Origin: Streptomyces flavofungini
Lineage (GTDB): Bacteria; Actinomycetota; Actinomycetes; Streptomycetales; Streptomycetaceae
DNA length: 64,000 bases
NCBI RefSeq assembly: GCF_014650815.1
Contig: NZ_BMVR01000004.1
Location: forward strand, 651,039-715,038
Reading direction: 5' to 3'
The notes below the pieces were generated by a model, which was not told where the DNA came from, did not search any database, and worked only from the letters and a program-made list of their open reading frames with translations. Numbering within the stretch: position 1 is the stretch's first letter; every line of letters begins with the position of its first letter. Positions 8,226-16,675 of the stretch are shown here, in pieces. Position numbers and translations under genes: made by a program.

Positions 8226-9370
8226 TAGACGCCCTCGACCGCGTCGCCGGGGGCTGCCAGGCCGTCATGGAAGGCCTGCACCGCCGCCACGCCCTCCCAG
8301 GGGAACCACGGATGCGGCCCGGTCCTGATCGCGCTGTCCCGTTCGAGGAGGTTCGGCAGGAACAGGTCCTCCAGGAGTGTGGTGACGCGCACGCGTCCGC
8401 GCTCGCCCACGGGCACCTCGCGCCAGGGGTCGGCGGGATCGACGACCTGGAGGACCGCGAAGGGCGGCGGCAGATGGTACGAGTGCCCGGTGCCGCCGGG
8501 CAGCACGGGCGCACCCGGCACCGCGTCGGCCTGCAGGGCGTGGCCCGCAAGGGTGTTGCCGTACGTGTCGATCCACTGGACGCCGTCCAGGTGCTCCTGG
8601 CGCAGGAACGCGGCCTCGGCGGCGCTGCACGTCGTGCCGCCGGTGCACACCGCGCGGATGCCGTAGGTGTGCAGGGGGCGCGGCAGCCGCATGGCGAGTT
8701 CGAGGAGCAGCCGGGAGGTGGTGAACAGGAGCATGGGCCGCTCGGCGGTCAGCAGGGTCAGGGTCTGCTCCACCAGGTGCGAGGTGTAGGAGTCCGCCTC
8801 GCCGCCCGCGCGCAGCGACGCCTTGACCCAGCGCGGGTCGAAGTCGATGGAGTGGACGGCGCCGCGCCAGCTGTCCGCCAGCCCCTCCACGAAGTGCCCG
8901 TACGCGTGCGGGCCGCTCGGCGTCATCGCGAGGATGTCGCCGCCCGCGATGCCGCGCGCCTCCAGGACGGTCCGGTAGATCTCCACGTCGTACGCGAGGC
9001 GCGTGACGTTCACGATCCGGCAGGGCGCGCCGGTGGTGCCGCCCGTCTCGAACACCCGGAACGGCCGGTCGCGATACCCGCGCGGACGCAGGTCGAGGGC
9101 GCTCGCGGCGCGCAGCTCGCCCTTGTCGAAGAGTCCGAACAGCTCAAGGGCGGCGTAGCCGTCGACGTCCTTGAGCGGGTCGAAGCCGAGCCTGTCCCGC
9201 CGCCCGACCCAGAACGGGGAGCCCGTGTCGGGGTGGAAGTGCCAGCGCATCATGCGCCGCGTCCACGCGTCGAGGTCCACGGCCAGCTCTGGTACGCGCT
9301 CGCGCAACGTGTCGTGCAGCGTGTCGAAGGTGACCTGCGGGGCGTGTTCTTGGCGGGCCGCGGTCGTCAT
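8222..9370 (-). CDS. LuxE/EhpF-like adenylate-forming enzyme
   Basis: A 382-residue member of the small adenylating enzymes related to LuxE acyl-protein synthetase, phenylacetate-CoA ligase and phenazine EhpF. The ATP-phosphate loop ETGGTTGAP is at residues 108-116, and TYGNT in the middle corresponds to the second adenylate-binding motif. Full-length ANL ligases have a C-terminal lid of about 100 residues; here it is short, as in LuxE/EhpF. It would activate a carboxylic acid as acyl-AMP. Its ATG overlaps the stop of the LuxC-like gene (ATGA), indicating coupled synthesis with the reductase that would accept the activated acyl group. The acid is unknown. Confidence 0.75.
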   Translation of the reverse strand: MTTAARQEHAPQVTFDTLHDTLRERVPELAVDLDAWTRRMMRWHFHPDTGSPFWVGRRDRLGFDPLKDVDGYAALELFGLFDKGELRAASALDLRPRGYRDRPFRVFETGGTTGAPCRIVNVTRLAYDVEIYRTVLEARGIAGGDILAMTPSGPHAYGHFVEGLADSWRGAVHSIDFDPRWVKASLRAGGEADSYTSHLVEQTLTLLTAERPMLLFTTSRLLLELAMRLPRPLHTYGIRAVCTGGTTCSAAEAAFLRQEHLDGVQWIDTYGNTLAGHALQADAVPGAPVLPGGTGHSYHLPPPFAVLQVVDPADPWREVPVGERGRVRVTTLLEDLFLPNLLERDSAIRTGPHPWFPWEGVAAVQAFHDGLAAPGDAVEGVY

Positions 9371-10629
9371 GGAACTCCTCCTGGTGTCGCCGGCGGTCGG
9401 TACACGAACAGGGCTTCGTCGGCGAGGGTCCGCGCGGCCTCGGCGGTGGTACCGAGCACGGCGGTGAAGGGGAAGGGGACCTCGTGGCCGATGAGCGGGT
9501 GGGACGGTGCGCTCAGGTCGCTCAGGTCGCTCAGGTCGCCTTGGAGCAGGGCCAGTTGAGGGCGAACGTAGACGTCGCCACCCGCACCCGTACCGGGGCC
9601 CGTGCTCGTGATCACCGTTGGTTCGCGGGTGAGCAGGCGGTCGCCGGGGCGCAGGGCGTCACGTACGGAGGCGGCGGCGCGGTCGGCCTCGCCGGGCTCG
9701 CGGAAGGCGGTCAGCGGCCAGTGGGGGTCGGCCGGGTCGGGAGCCGGGCCCGGGTGGAGGGCGTCGAGTGCGGTCGAGAGGGCCTTGGCCAGGGGTTCTG
9801 GGTCGTGGTCCACGCAGACGATCGTGCGTACGTTGCTGCAGAACCGGCCCGAGTCCGCCGCGACCAGCGGCAGCAGCCAGGCCACCGTGTCGTCGATGGA
9901 CTCGGAGGCCGCGCCGGGCGGCACGAGCGCGCAGCCCCGGCCGGGCCCGTGCAGCGTGAGCGCGGGAGAGTCCCGCACCGATGCGGCGAGGCCCGCGCCG
10001 CCGTACACGACGTGCCGGTCGGTGAGTTTCAGGAGGCCGTGCAGGGTGTGCTGCTCGGTGGGGTACAGGCCGAGGCGGTGCGGTGGCCAGCCGACGGCGA
10101 GGAGCGCCGCGAGCAGGCGGGCCGCGGACAGCGGTTCGCGGCGGCTCGGGCGCACCCAGACGCCCGCGGACCGCTCGGCCTGCTCCAGGACGGAGTCCAG
10201 GCAGGTGAAGGTGTTTCCGGGCAGCGACACCAGGGCGAGCGCATCGTCCGGCGCGACGGCTTCGCGGCGCGCCGCCCCCTCGTACAGCATCGCCCCCCAA
10301 CGCTCGACCAGCGGTCCCGGCAGTCCCGCGCTCTCCCACAGCGCCGCCCGGAACGCGGCCGCGCTCTGCGGTCCGATGCCCCCGACGGTGACCGTGCCGT
10401 GCCGGAACAACTCCAGGGCGGACAGGACGAGTTCGCGGCGGTCGGCCAGTGGGGGCAGGCCGGCGCGGGCCGTGTCCCACCAGCGGCGGTCGGAGTGGGC
10501 GACGATGTGCGGCACGAGGGCGAGGCGCGTGCGTGTCGCGCCGGGCAGCGGGGCCGTGTCGAGGGACGGCTGCCAGTCGCCTCTGCGGTACGCGGAGACA
10601 ACCGGAGCCTCGTCGTCCGGCCCCCTCAC
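9367..10629 (-). CDS. LuxC-like acyl-CoA/acyl-enzyme reductase (ALDH superfamily)
   Basis: A 420-residue protein resembling LuxC, the NADPH-dependent reductase that turns an activated fatty acyl group into an aldehyde. The catalytic-cysteine region SGRFCSNVR puts Cys264 in the position of the LuxC/ALDH nucleophile. I chose GTG at 10629 because it overlaps the TGA of the upstream fusion gene (GTGA), and its own stop overlaps the next ATG: three genes read as one coupled unit. Near the C-terminus a 9-bp tandem repeat encodes GDLSDLSDLSAP. The order hydrolase, reductase, adenylating enzyme parallels LuxD, LuxC and LuxE. Confidence 0.75.
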   Translation of the reverse strand: MRGPDDEAPVVSAYRRGDWQPSLDTAPLPGATRTRLALVPHIVAHSDRRWWDTARAGLPPLADRRELVLSALELFRHGTVTVGGIGPQSAAAFRAALWESAGLPGPLVERWGAMLYEGAARREAVAPDDALALVSLPGNTFTCLDSVLEQAERSAGVWVRPSRREPLSAARLLAALLAVGWPPHRLGLYPTEQHTLHGLLKLTDRHVVYGGAGLAASVRDSPALTLHGPGRGCALVPPGAASESIDDTVAWLLPLVAADSGRFCSNVRTIVCVDHDPEPLAKALSTALDALHPGPAPDPADPHWPLTAFREPGEADRAAASVRDALRPGDRLLTREPTVITSTGPGTGAGGDVYVRPQLALLQGDLSDLSDLSAPSHPLIGHEVPFPFTAVLGTTAEAARTLADEALFVYRPPATPGGVP

Positions 10630-12926
10630 GACAACTCGCCGCGCAGGGCCTCGACCACCCGGAACTGCTCGGCCCGAGTGAGCGTTGGATAGAGCGGAAG
10701 CGCGATGTGGTGGCGGGCGAACCAGCGGGCCTGCTCGAAGGGACCGTCGACCGCCGCCCCGGAGGCTTCCCCCGGCCCAGAGGCTTCTGCCGCCGAGCCC
10801 ACTGTCCCTGCCCCCGAGCCCACCGTCCCCGAGCCAGCCGCTGCGGCCGCCGAGTCGGCGACCCACGACCCAGGGCCAGCCACCGTCGCCCCCGAGGCCC
10901 TCGCCGCGCCCGCCCCGCGAGCCGAGGCCTCCGCGTCGTCCCCCGCCGCGAAATACGGCTGGTCGCACAGCAGATGGTCGTACACCTCACCCGCGAGCGA
11001 CACGCCATGCCGTTCGCGCAGCCGCTTCTTCAACAGAGCCCGGTCCACGGGCGCGTCCAGATAAGCGAGGTACTTGTAGTAGTTGCTGTGCGCCGCCGCG
11101 GGCACGGCGTGGGCGCGGACGCCGGGGACGTCGGCCAGCAACTCGTCGTAGCCGAAGGCGAGGTCGCGGCGCGCGGCCAGGGTGTCGTCGAACCGCTCCA
11201 GGTCGACCGTGCCCACGGCGGCGTGCAGTTCGCTCAGGCGCCAGTTGCCGCCCGGCCGGTCGTGCAGCGTGGAGCCCTGCGCGCTCTTGCCGTGGTCGCG
11301 CCAGCGCCGCACCTGCTCCGCGTCCTCGGCACTCGCGCAGGTCACCAGGCCGCCCTCGCCGCTCACCGCGACCTTCGTGGGGAAGAAGGAGAACGCGCCG
11401 AACCGCCCGAAGGCGCCCGCGTACCGGCCGCCGAGCGTCGAGCCGAGCGCGTGCGCGGCGTCCTCGACGACCGCCACCCCCCGGCGCTCGCACAGCGCGA
11501 GGACGTCGTCGAGGGCGGGCGAGACGATGCCGCCGATGTGCACCGGCAGCACGGCCGCCGTGTCCGGATGGCGGTCGAGCGCGGCGCGCAGCGCGTCCGG
11601 GTCCAGGCCGAGGCCGTCCAGCTCGATGTCGACGAACCGTACGCGCGCGCCCGCGCGCACCGCGGCCGCCGCCGTCGCGAAGAACGTGTTGACCGGCACG
11701 AGCACCGTGCGGCCTGCCACGCCGACGATGCGCAGGGCGATCTCCAGGGCGCCCGCGCCCGACGCGACCGCGACGCCCTCGCGCCCCGTCCACGTGCGGG
11801 ACAGCTCCTCGAAGCGGGCGAGGCCGGGGCCCTGCGTGAGGTGGCCGGAGGCGAGCGCGGTGTCGACCCGGTCGAGGACCGCGCGGCGCTCGGCGACGCC
11901 GAAGTGGATGCGCTGGGCGGGGATGTCGCCGGGGGCGGCGGGCCCGGACAGGGTGCGGGTGAAGAAGTCGATCGCGTGCTGGACGTGGGTGCCGTGGCCC
12001 ATGGGCAGCTCGTGGACGTCGAGTTGGTCGTCGGCGTCCGCCGCCGTGTAGCCGCGCCGGACGGTACCCGCGGCGGCGCGGGCGTCGGCCGGTTCCAGGT
12101 AGGAGTCGGCCGTGCCGTACTGGAGCTGCAGGGGGGCCGGGGCGAGGGCGGCGTAGAGGTCGCCCAGGTCGGCGTACTCCAGGATGCCCGGCAGGGCCGC
12201 GCCCTCGTATCCGGTCAGCAGGCGTTCGTACAGCGCCGGATAGCTGCCGAGGTGGCTGGCCGCGCACACCGGCAGCGGGCGCGGCGTGAGCAGCGCGGTG
12301 TGCAGGGCGACCGCCGCGCCCAGGCTGTGCCCGAACAGGCCGACGCGGCCGGGGTCGACCAACGGGTGTCCGGTGAGGACGTCCAGGGCGCCCAGGGTGT
12401 CGCCGACCAGTGCGCCGAGCAGGGAGCGGCCGGTGAGCGCGAACGCGTGCGCGAGGAGGGCGCCCTCCTCGCGTCCGGCGCGGCGCTCCTCGTCGAGGCC
12501 GCCGATGCCGTGCTCGAAGGTCAGCGTGACGAAACCGGCGCGTGCCAGGTGCTCGGCGATGTTGCGGTCCGGGAAGTCCGGTGGGCGTTCGCCGGTGAGG
12601 TGTTCCAGGCGGGCGTTCTTGCCGCCGAACACCAGGACGGCGGGGCCGGGCGAGGCTTCGGTGGTGGCCGTCGGGGCCAGCAGGGTGGCCTGGAAGGCGC
12701 CTCGTACGGGGGAGTTGAGGGTCAGGCGTTCGCGGCGCAGGCCGTGCTCTTGGGTGGTGTCGACGGCCGTGATGTCGAGGGGGGCGTGGTCGATTCTGGC
12801 CAGGCGGGCCACGAGTGCTCTGACCTGGCGGGACCAGGTGGTGTGGGTGGTGGCGTCGGTGAGGGACGGGGGGCGGCGCAGCGTCGGTTCGGCTCCGAGG
12901 AGGCGGCGCAGGTGGGTGGTCTGCAT
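10626..12926 (-). CDS. Fusion: alpha/beta-hydrolase + DegT/DnrJ/EryC1 aminotransferase
   Basis: A 766-residue two-domain protein. Residues ~60-325 are an alpha/beta hydrolase with nucleophile Ser201 in GHSLG, candidate Asp274 (YGTADSY) and His311 or His314 (MGHGTH). Residues ~335-766 are a PLP-dependent DegT/DnrJ/EryC1/StrS aminotransferase: Asp489 in VVEDAAHALGS and PLP lysine Lys518 in SFFPTKVAVSGEGG. An Ala/Gly/Ser-rich insertion occupies residues ~660-728 inside the aminotransferase, before the conserved ALPLYPTLT motif. ATG at 12926 has GGGAG ~13 nt upstream; the open frame continues upstream through repeats but without a credible start. The hydrolase would release or transfer an acyl group and the aminotransferase would aminate a carbonyl. 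I know of no characterised protein with this architecture. Confidence 0.82.
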   Translation of the reverse strand: MQTTHLRRLLGAEPTLRRPPSLTDATTHTTWSRQVRALVARLARIDHAPLDITAVDTTQEHGLRRERLTLNSPVRGAFQATLLAPTATTEASPGPAVLVFGGKNARLEHLTGERPPDFPDRNIAEHLARAGFVTLTFEHGIGGLDEERRAGREEGALLAHAFALTGRSLLGALVGDTLGALDVLTGHPLVDPGRVGLFGHSLGAAVALHTALLTPRPLPVCAASHLGSYPALYERLLTGYEGAALPGILEYADLGDLYAALAPAPLQLQYGTADSYLEPADARAAAGTVRRGYTAADADDQLDVHELPMGHGTHVQHAIDFFTRTLSGPAAPGDIPAQRIHFGVAERRAVLDRVDTALASGHLTQGPGLARFEELSRTWTGREGVAVASGAGALEIALRIVGVAGRTVLVPVNTFFATAAAAVRAGARVRFVDIELDGLGLDPDALRAALDRHPDTAAVLPVHIGGIVSPALDDVLALCERRGVAVVEDAAHALGSTLGGRYAGAFGRFGAFSFFPTKVAVSGEGGLVTCASAEDAEQVRRWRDHGKSAQGSTLHDRPGGNWRLSELHAAVGTVDLERFDDTLAARRDLAFGYDELLADVPGVRAHAVPAAAHSNYYKYLAYLDAPVDRALLKKRLRERHGVSLAGEVYDHLLCDQPYFAAGDDAEASARGAGAARASGATVAGPGSWVADSAAAAAGSGTVGSGAGTVGSAAEASGPGEASGAAVDGPFEQARWFARHHIALPLYPTLTRAEQFRVVEALRGELS

Positions 12927-13015
12927 GCGGGTGTCGAACGCTCCCTGTGGGTCGGGTGGGGAGGGGGTGCGGGTGGGGCCCTCGCGGGGCGCCCCAGGCC
13001 CGCCCTTTCCCGAAA

Positions 13016-13092
13016 CCAGGGGGCTGCCGCCCCCTGGGCCCCCGCCGCTGTCGCGCTGCGCGCTCGTCCTCAAATGCCGGACGGGCTTGGTG
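13016..13092 (+). repeat. Streptomyces-type extragenic repeat element, copy 1
   Basis: A hairpin CCAGGGGGC-TGCC-GCCCCCTGG (13016-13037) is followed by GCGCTGCGCGCTCGTCCTC and AATGCCGGACGGGCTTG. The same two-part sequence recurs in altered form near 54186 and 63869, always between or after genes. The hairpin could act as a terminator or transcript stabiliser for the flanking operon. Confidence 0.65.
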
Positions 13093-13326
13093 GTTCGCTG
13101 GGGTGGGTGGGGAGGTGAAGGGAAGGTCGGCGAGGGCGGGGCCACGCGGGCGCGTTGGCGAAGGCTGCGGAGGGGAGGGGTAGTGGGTTGGTGGGGGTGA
13201 GTGGTTGGTGGGGGTGGCCGTCGGAGGTTCGGAGGGCGCAGGGTCCGGGGGCTGCGGGCGTCGGAGGCGGGTGGTGTCAGCGGCTGGTGGTGTCGGAGGC
13301 CGGTGGTGTCGGAGGTCAGGGGCGCC

Positions 13327-13540
13327 GGGGCCCACGGGTGTCGGAGGCCTGGGGCACCAGAGGTCACGGGTGTCAGAGGCCTGGGGCACCAGAAGCCACG
13401 GGTATCAGAGGCACGGGGCACCAGAGGTCACGGATGTCAGAGGCACGGGGCACCAGAGGTCACGGGTGTGAGAGGTCGGGGGCCACGGGTGTCACAGGTC
13501 TGGGGCACCAGTAGTCATCGGTGTCAGAGGCCCGGGGCGG
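13327..13540. repeat. 32-bp period minisatellite between radical SAM and fusion genes
   Basis: Units of exactly 32 bp beginning GGGGCACCAG start at 13351, 13383, 13415 and 13447, continue degenerate at 13479, then a shortened unit and a last one at 13502. About 60 bp of a related shorter repeat (GTGGTGTCGGAGG) precedes them. It sits in the 683-bp gap 12927-13609, which otherwise contains the extragenic element and no gene. Units are contiguous without unique spacers, so it is not a CRISPR array. It separates the radical SAM gene from the coupled genes downstream. Confidence 0.85.
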
Positions 13541-13609
13541 TGGACGGTGTTGGGCCGCCGGTGGTCCGGGGCGATGGAAGGCGTCCGGACGTCGATGGCC
13601 GAGCAGGGG

Positions 13610-14815
13610 TCAGACGAAGTCCGCGTGGAGGGTGTGCGGGACCTCCACCTGGTACGCGTCCAGCGCCTCGTCGAGTTTGATCTGGCCGCGTTTCAGGAGC
13701 TCCAGGAGCTCGTTCTGCGGGCGGTAGAAACAGGACTTGCACAGGTCGGTGCGGTTCGGGTTGGTGGCTTCCCACTCGGCGCGCGGGCCGCCGTCGAGGA
13801 CCTGGGGGTAGCCGAGGTCGACCACGTCGCCGATGCGGTAGCGGCTGTTGAGGTGGACCTGCGGGCACGGGTAGAGGTGCCCGTCGGCGCCGACGGCCGT
13901 CACGAAGCGGCTGTAGTGGCAGCGCTCGAAGTCGCCCTCGACCTCCTCGACCTGGTCCATCGGGCCGCGGTCCAGCTTCGGCACCGACACCTCGAAGGCG
14001 TCCGTGGACATCGCGGCGGCTTCGACGAGCGAGCCGGAGATCTCCGCCATCACGGACTCGATGGTCTCGTGCCCCATCGCGCTGTAGAACTCGGGCTCGA
14101 AGCGCACGTAGTGCGCGCCGGACTCGTGGGCGATGCGGGCGGCCTCGACGATCTCGCGGTAGTTCTGCAGCGTGATCACGTAGTTGAAGCCGATGCGGAA
14201 GTCCGGTGCGGCGGCGTTGTCGCGCAGCTTGCCGATGGTCCCGATGAACTTGGAGAATGTCTGCTCGCGGTCGCGCGTGATGTCGTTGAACGTCGCCTCG
14301 GTGCCGGCGTTCATGCCGACCCGCACCCAGGTGTGCGTCGCGGTGATGCAGTCGGCGACCTTGGGGCGGCCGAGCCGGGAGCCGTTGGTGATGAGGCCGA
14401 TGTGCAGGCCCTTGTCGTGCCCGGCGTAGCAGATGTCGGCGTAGCCCGGGTGGATGGTGCACTCGCCGCTGCCGCAGAAGGTCACGGCGCGGCCGTCGTT
14501 CTCGGCGAACTCCTTGAGGAGGGTGATCGCCTTGTCGGTGGTGATCGAGTCCTTGAACGAGAACAGGTCGTAGAACTGTTCCTCGTTCGGCGAATGGAAG
14601 TTGCAGAAGTTGCAACGCATATTGCAGGCGCCCATGATGCCGATCCGCATGTGGACCGGTTTGATCTCCTCGCCGGCGACGAATCGTCGTAGGAGATCTT
14701 CGTGCGCCATGACTTTCTGTGGCGAGTGTGCTTGATCGAGACTCACGTCCGGAAGGCCTTCGCCGTTCCGGGGCGCTGCCATGGTGATGTCGCGGGCACC
14801 TTCAGTGCTGTTCAC
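13610..14815 (-). CDS. Radical SAM enzyme with SPASM-like C-terminus
   Basis: A 401-residue radical S-adenosylmethionine enzyme. The [4Fe-4S] motif GACNMRCNFCNF supplies Cys64, Cys68 and Cys71, followed by the GSGECTIHPG SAM-binding strand. The C-terminal region has further cysteines (RCHYS, YPCPQ, LCKSCFYRPQNE) in the pattern of a SPASM auxiliary cluster, as in dehydrogenases and epimerases such as BtrN or NeoN and in peptide-modifying enzymes. GTG at 14815 is chosen because GGAGGGG lies 6-7 nt upstream; a longer frame without such a site is disfavoured. A strong promoter lies directly upstream. It heads the minus-strand gene set down to 7.1 kb. No small precursor-peptide gene is seen next to it, favouring a small-molecule substrate. 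Confidence 0.85.
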   Translation of the reverse strand: MNSTEGARDITMAAPRNGEGLPDVSLDQAHSPQKVMAHEDLLRRFVAGEEIKPVHMRIGIMGACNMRCNFCNFHSPNEEQFYDLFSFKDSITTDKAITLLKEFAENDGRAVTFCGSGECTIHPGYADICYAGHDKGLHIGLITNGSRLGRPKVADCITATHTWVRVGMNAGTEATFNDITRDREQTFSKFIGTIGKLRDNAAAPDFRIGFNYVITLQNYREIVEAARIAHESGAHYVRFEPEFYSAMGHETIESVMAEISGSLVEAAAMSTDAFEVSVPKLDRGPMDQVEEVEGDFERCHYSRFVTAVGADGHLYPCPQVHLNSRYRIGDVVDLGYPQVLDGGPRAEWEATNPNRTDLCKSCFYRPQNELLELLKRGQIKLDEALDAYQVEVPHTLHADFV

Positions 14816-14869
14816 GAACCCCTCCACGCGCTTTTGGCGACGTTTTGCGTTGTCCGATCGACGTCCGCG

Positions 14870-14920
14870 ACAGTAGGAGAGCGCTTCCTGGAGTGTCAAT
14901 GGGTCTAGACAACCAGGAAG
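14870..14920 (-). promoter_or_regulatory. Promoter with inverted repeat upstream of radical SAM gene
   Basis: On the minus strand, TTGACA (14894-14899) and TACTGT (14870-14875) are separated by 18 bp, a good housekeeping promoter about 50 nt before the ribosome site. An 8-bp inverted repeat CTTCCTGG (14884-14891) / CCAGGAAG (14913-14920) brackets the -35 box with one arm in the spacer, a likely repressor site. Confidence 0.6.
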
Positions 14921-15049
14921 TTGAGTAAACATCTACCGCGCCATGGGATCCGGCCAAATGTGCCGGGCACGTGTTCTTGTCACGTGCCAGCGCACGGCGG
15001 CGGCCGAAAGAATCAGTGCGGGGCATGCCGGGAAAAGCCGCGCGGTCCG

Positions 15050-16669
15050 TCAGGAAACGCTGCGCGTCACTTCCTTGGGGCACGGGTGCTTGAACGTCTT
15101 CTCGAACGTCCGGAAGGTGTCCTGCGCCTTGCGGCCCTGCACGGCCGGGTACTCGATCACCGGCACGGGCTTGCACACCGGCCACTGATCGGTGTCGTCG
15201 GTGTCGGACGACTTCTCGAAGCCGTATGTGCCCGCGGCGCCCTGGAGGCAGCCGATGCAGCGCGTGGAGTCGCCGGTGTCGACGATGCTCGCGTCGATGA
15301 GCGTGTTGTAGACGTCGTCCTTGGTCGGCGTGCGCACCGGGTCGGGTGTCCGGGTGGAGTCACCGGTGGGCTCGTTCGCCTCCGAGTACGAGCGGTCGAA
15401 GGCGTTGGCCAGGAGCATGAACGCGTCGTGGTACATGATCGCGTAACCGTCGTCGAGGGACTTGCCGCCGAGGTCGTACGGCTTCTTCAGTTTGTTGAAG
15501 ACCGAAAGGAAGCCGCCGAGTCCGTCGGGTGCGGTGCTCTTCTTCTGCCACCACTCGCTCGTCACGGATGCGGCGGCCACCATCGTGGTCTTGGTGTCGC
15601 GCAGCATCTGCGTGAGTTCGGGGGTGGTGAGCGTCGGATCGAGACCGATTCCCACTTTCAGGATGCGCACGGGGCTGCTGCGGTCACAAGAAGGCTCCTG
15701 AGACAGGCGTTTCACGAGTGCCGGGAGATCCTGGTCGCGGCCCGCGAAGAACACCGTGTCGGAATCGGTCACACAGATCTTCTGCGCGGCGGACTGGAAT
15801 CGCTGCGGGATACCGGCGTCCGGACCCGTCGAGCCCAGGAACGACGCCGAGCGCTTGCGCAGCCCGTACGTCGTGCCGAATTTCTTCTCGATCAGCCGCT
15901 GCAGATTGCGCGAGTACACGTCGTCGGGACGGCTGTCGAAGACGAGGAAGCCTTTTCCCTCGCCCCGGTTCTTCTTCAAGTACTGACCGAGCGCGTCCGC
16001 GAGGAGGTCGTTGTTCGGTGAGGTCTTGAAGAAATAGGGGGCGTTCATGTCGGCGGAGGTGATGACCGGTCCGACGGTGGCGATGCGGCGGTCGCTCAGC
16101 GCCCGCATGGCGTCCCGGGTCTCCGGGGTGCTGCTCGGCAGGCCCATCACACCGACGAGCGGCGACTCCCGGTCGTCGGTCAGGTCCTCCAGGTCGTCGA
16201 CCACCGGCTGCCACTTGTCGAGGTCCTTGCCGTCGGGCGCCATCAGGAGCTGATAGTGCGGTCCGCCGCCGCTGTTGGCGCGCAACTGGGCGGTGTGGGC
16301 CCCGGCGAGGGCGCGGCGGATCATCGGCGCGGTCATGGCGCTCGAATCGTCCGAGGTGAACGGCATCATCAGCGCGATCCGGCCGTACGGTATCCGAGTC
16401 TGGCCCTTCTTCGGCGACTTCCAGGCCTTCTCCACGCGGGCGTTCTCGTCCGCGACGGCCCGGATCAGCCCCTTGAGGTCGGCGTTCGCGTCGAACGCCG
16501 AGTCCGTGACGCCCACGCACTGGCCGTCACGCTTCGAGAGGCCCTCCGCGCAGTCCTCGGGGCGGGTCGCCAGGTACACGACCACACCCACGGCGATCAG
16601 GACCAACGGCACCAGGACGGCGATGGCCTTGTCGAGGGGACCGAACCCGTTGCGGCGGCTCAGGAACAT
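15050..16669 (-). CDS. Membrane-anchored type-1 periplasmic-binding-like protein
   Basis: A 539-residue protein with an uncleaved-looking N-terminal membrane segment (about residues 14-34) followed by an extracytoplasmic domain resembling branched-chain amino-acid/receptor-type ligand-binding proteins (GRIALMMPFTSDD, LVGVMGLPSSTPETRDAMRALSDRRIATVGPVI). No ABC permease or ATPase of the Liv type is nearby, and no lipobox is seen. Its ribosome site overlaps the stop of the STAND NTPase gene (TGAGGAAGC then ATG, 6-bp gap), so the two are translated together. I infer a sensor domain outside the cell working with the cytoplasmic NTPase; the ligand is unknown. Confidence 0.75.
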   Translation of the reverse strand: MFLSRRNGFGPLDKAIAVLVPLVLIAVGVVVYLATRPEDCAEGLSKRDGQCVGVTDSAFDANADLKGLIRAVADENARVEKAWKSPKKGQTRIPYGRIALMMPFTSDDSSAMTAPMIRRALAGAHTAQLRANSGGGPHYQLLMAPDGKDLDKWQPVVDDLEDLTDDRESPLVGVMGLPSSTPETRDAMRALSDRRIATVGPVITSADMNAPYFFKTSPNNDLLADALGQYLKKNRGEGKGFLVFDSRPDDVYSRNLQRLIEKKFGTTYGLRKRSASFLGSTGPDAGIPQRFQSAAQKICVTDSDTVFFAGRDQDLPALVKRLSQEPSCDRSSPVRILKVGIGLDPTLTTPELTQMLRDTKTTMVAAASVTSEWWQKKSTAPDGLGGFLSVFNKLKKPYDLGGKSLDDGYAIMYHDAFMLLANAFDRSYSEANEPTGDSTRTPDPVRTPTKDDVYNTLIDASIVDTGDSTRCIGCLQGAAGTYGFEKSSDTDDTDQWPVCKPVPVIEYPAVQGRKAQDTFRTFEKTFKHPCPKEVTRSVS

Positions 16670-16675
16670 GCTTCC

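Noticed and set aside
12927..13421. N-terminal extension of the fusion gene through the repeats
   Set aside because: The extension is Pro/Thr/Arg-rich repeat translation including the extragenic element, with no start site; ATG 12926 has a ribosome site and family-like sequence begins there.
13327..13540. CRISPR-like 32-bp repeats
   Set aside because: Repeat units are contiguous with no unique spacers, are imperfect, and no cas gene is present.
13610..14815. RiPP cluster (SPASM radical SAM with precursor peptide)
   Set aside because: No small Cys- or Gly-rich precursor, RRE domain or peptidase/exporter was seen near the radical SAM gene.
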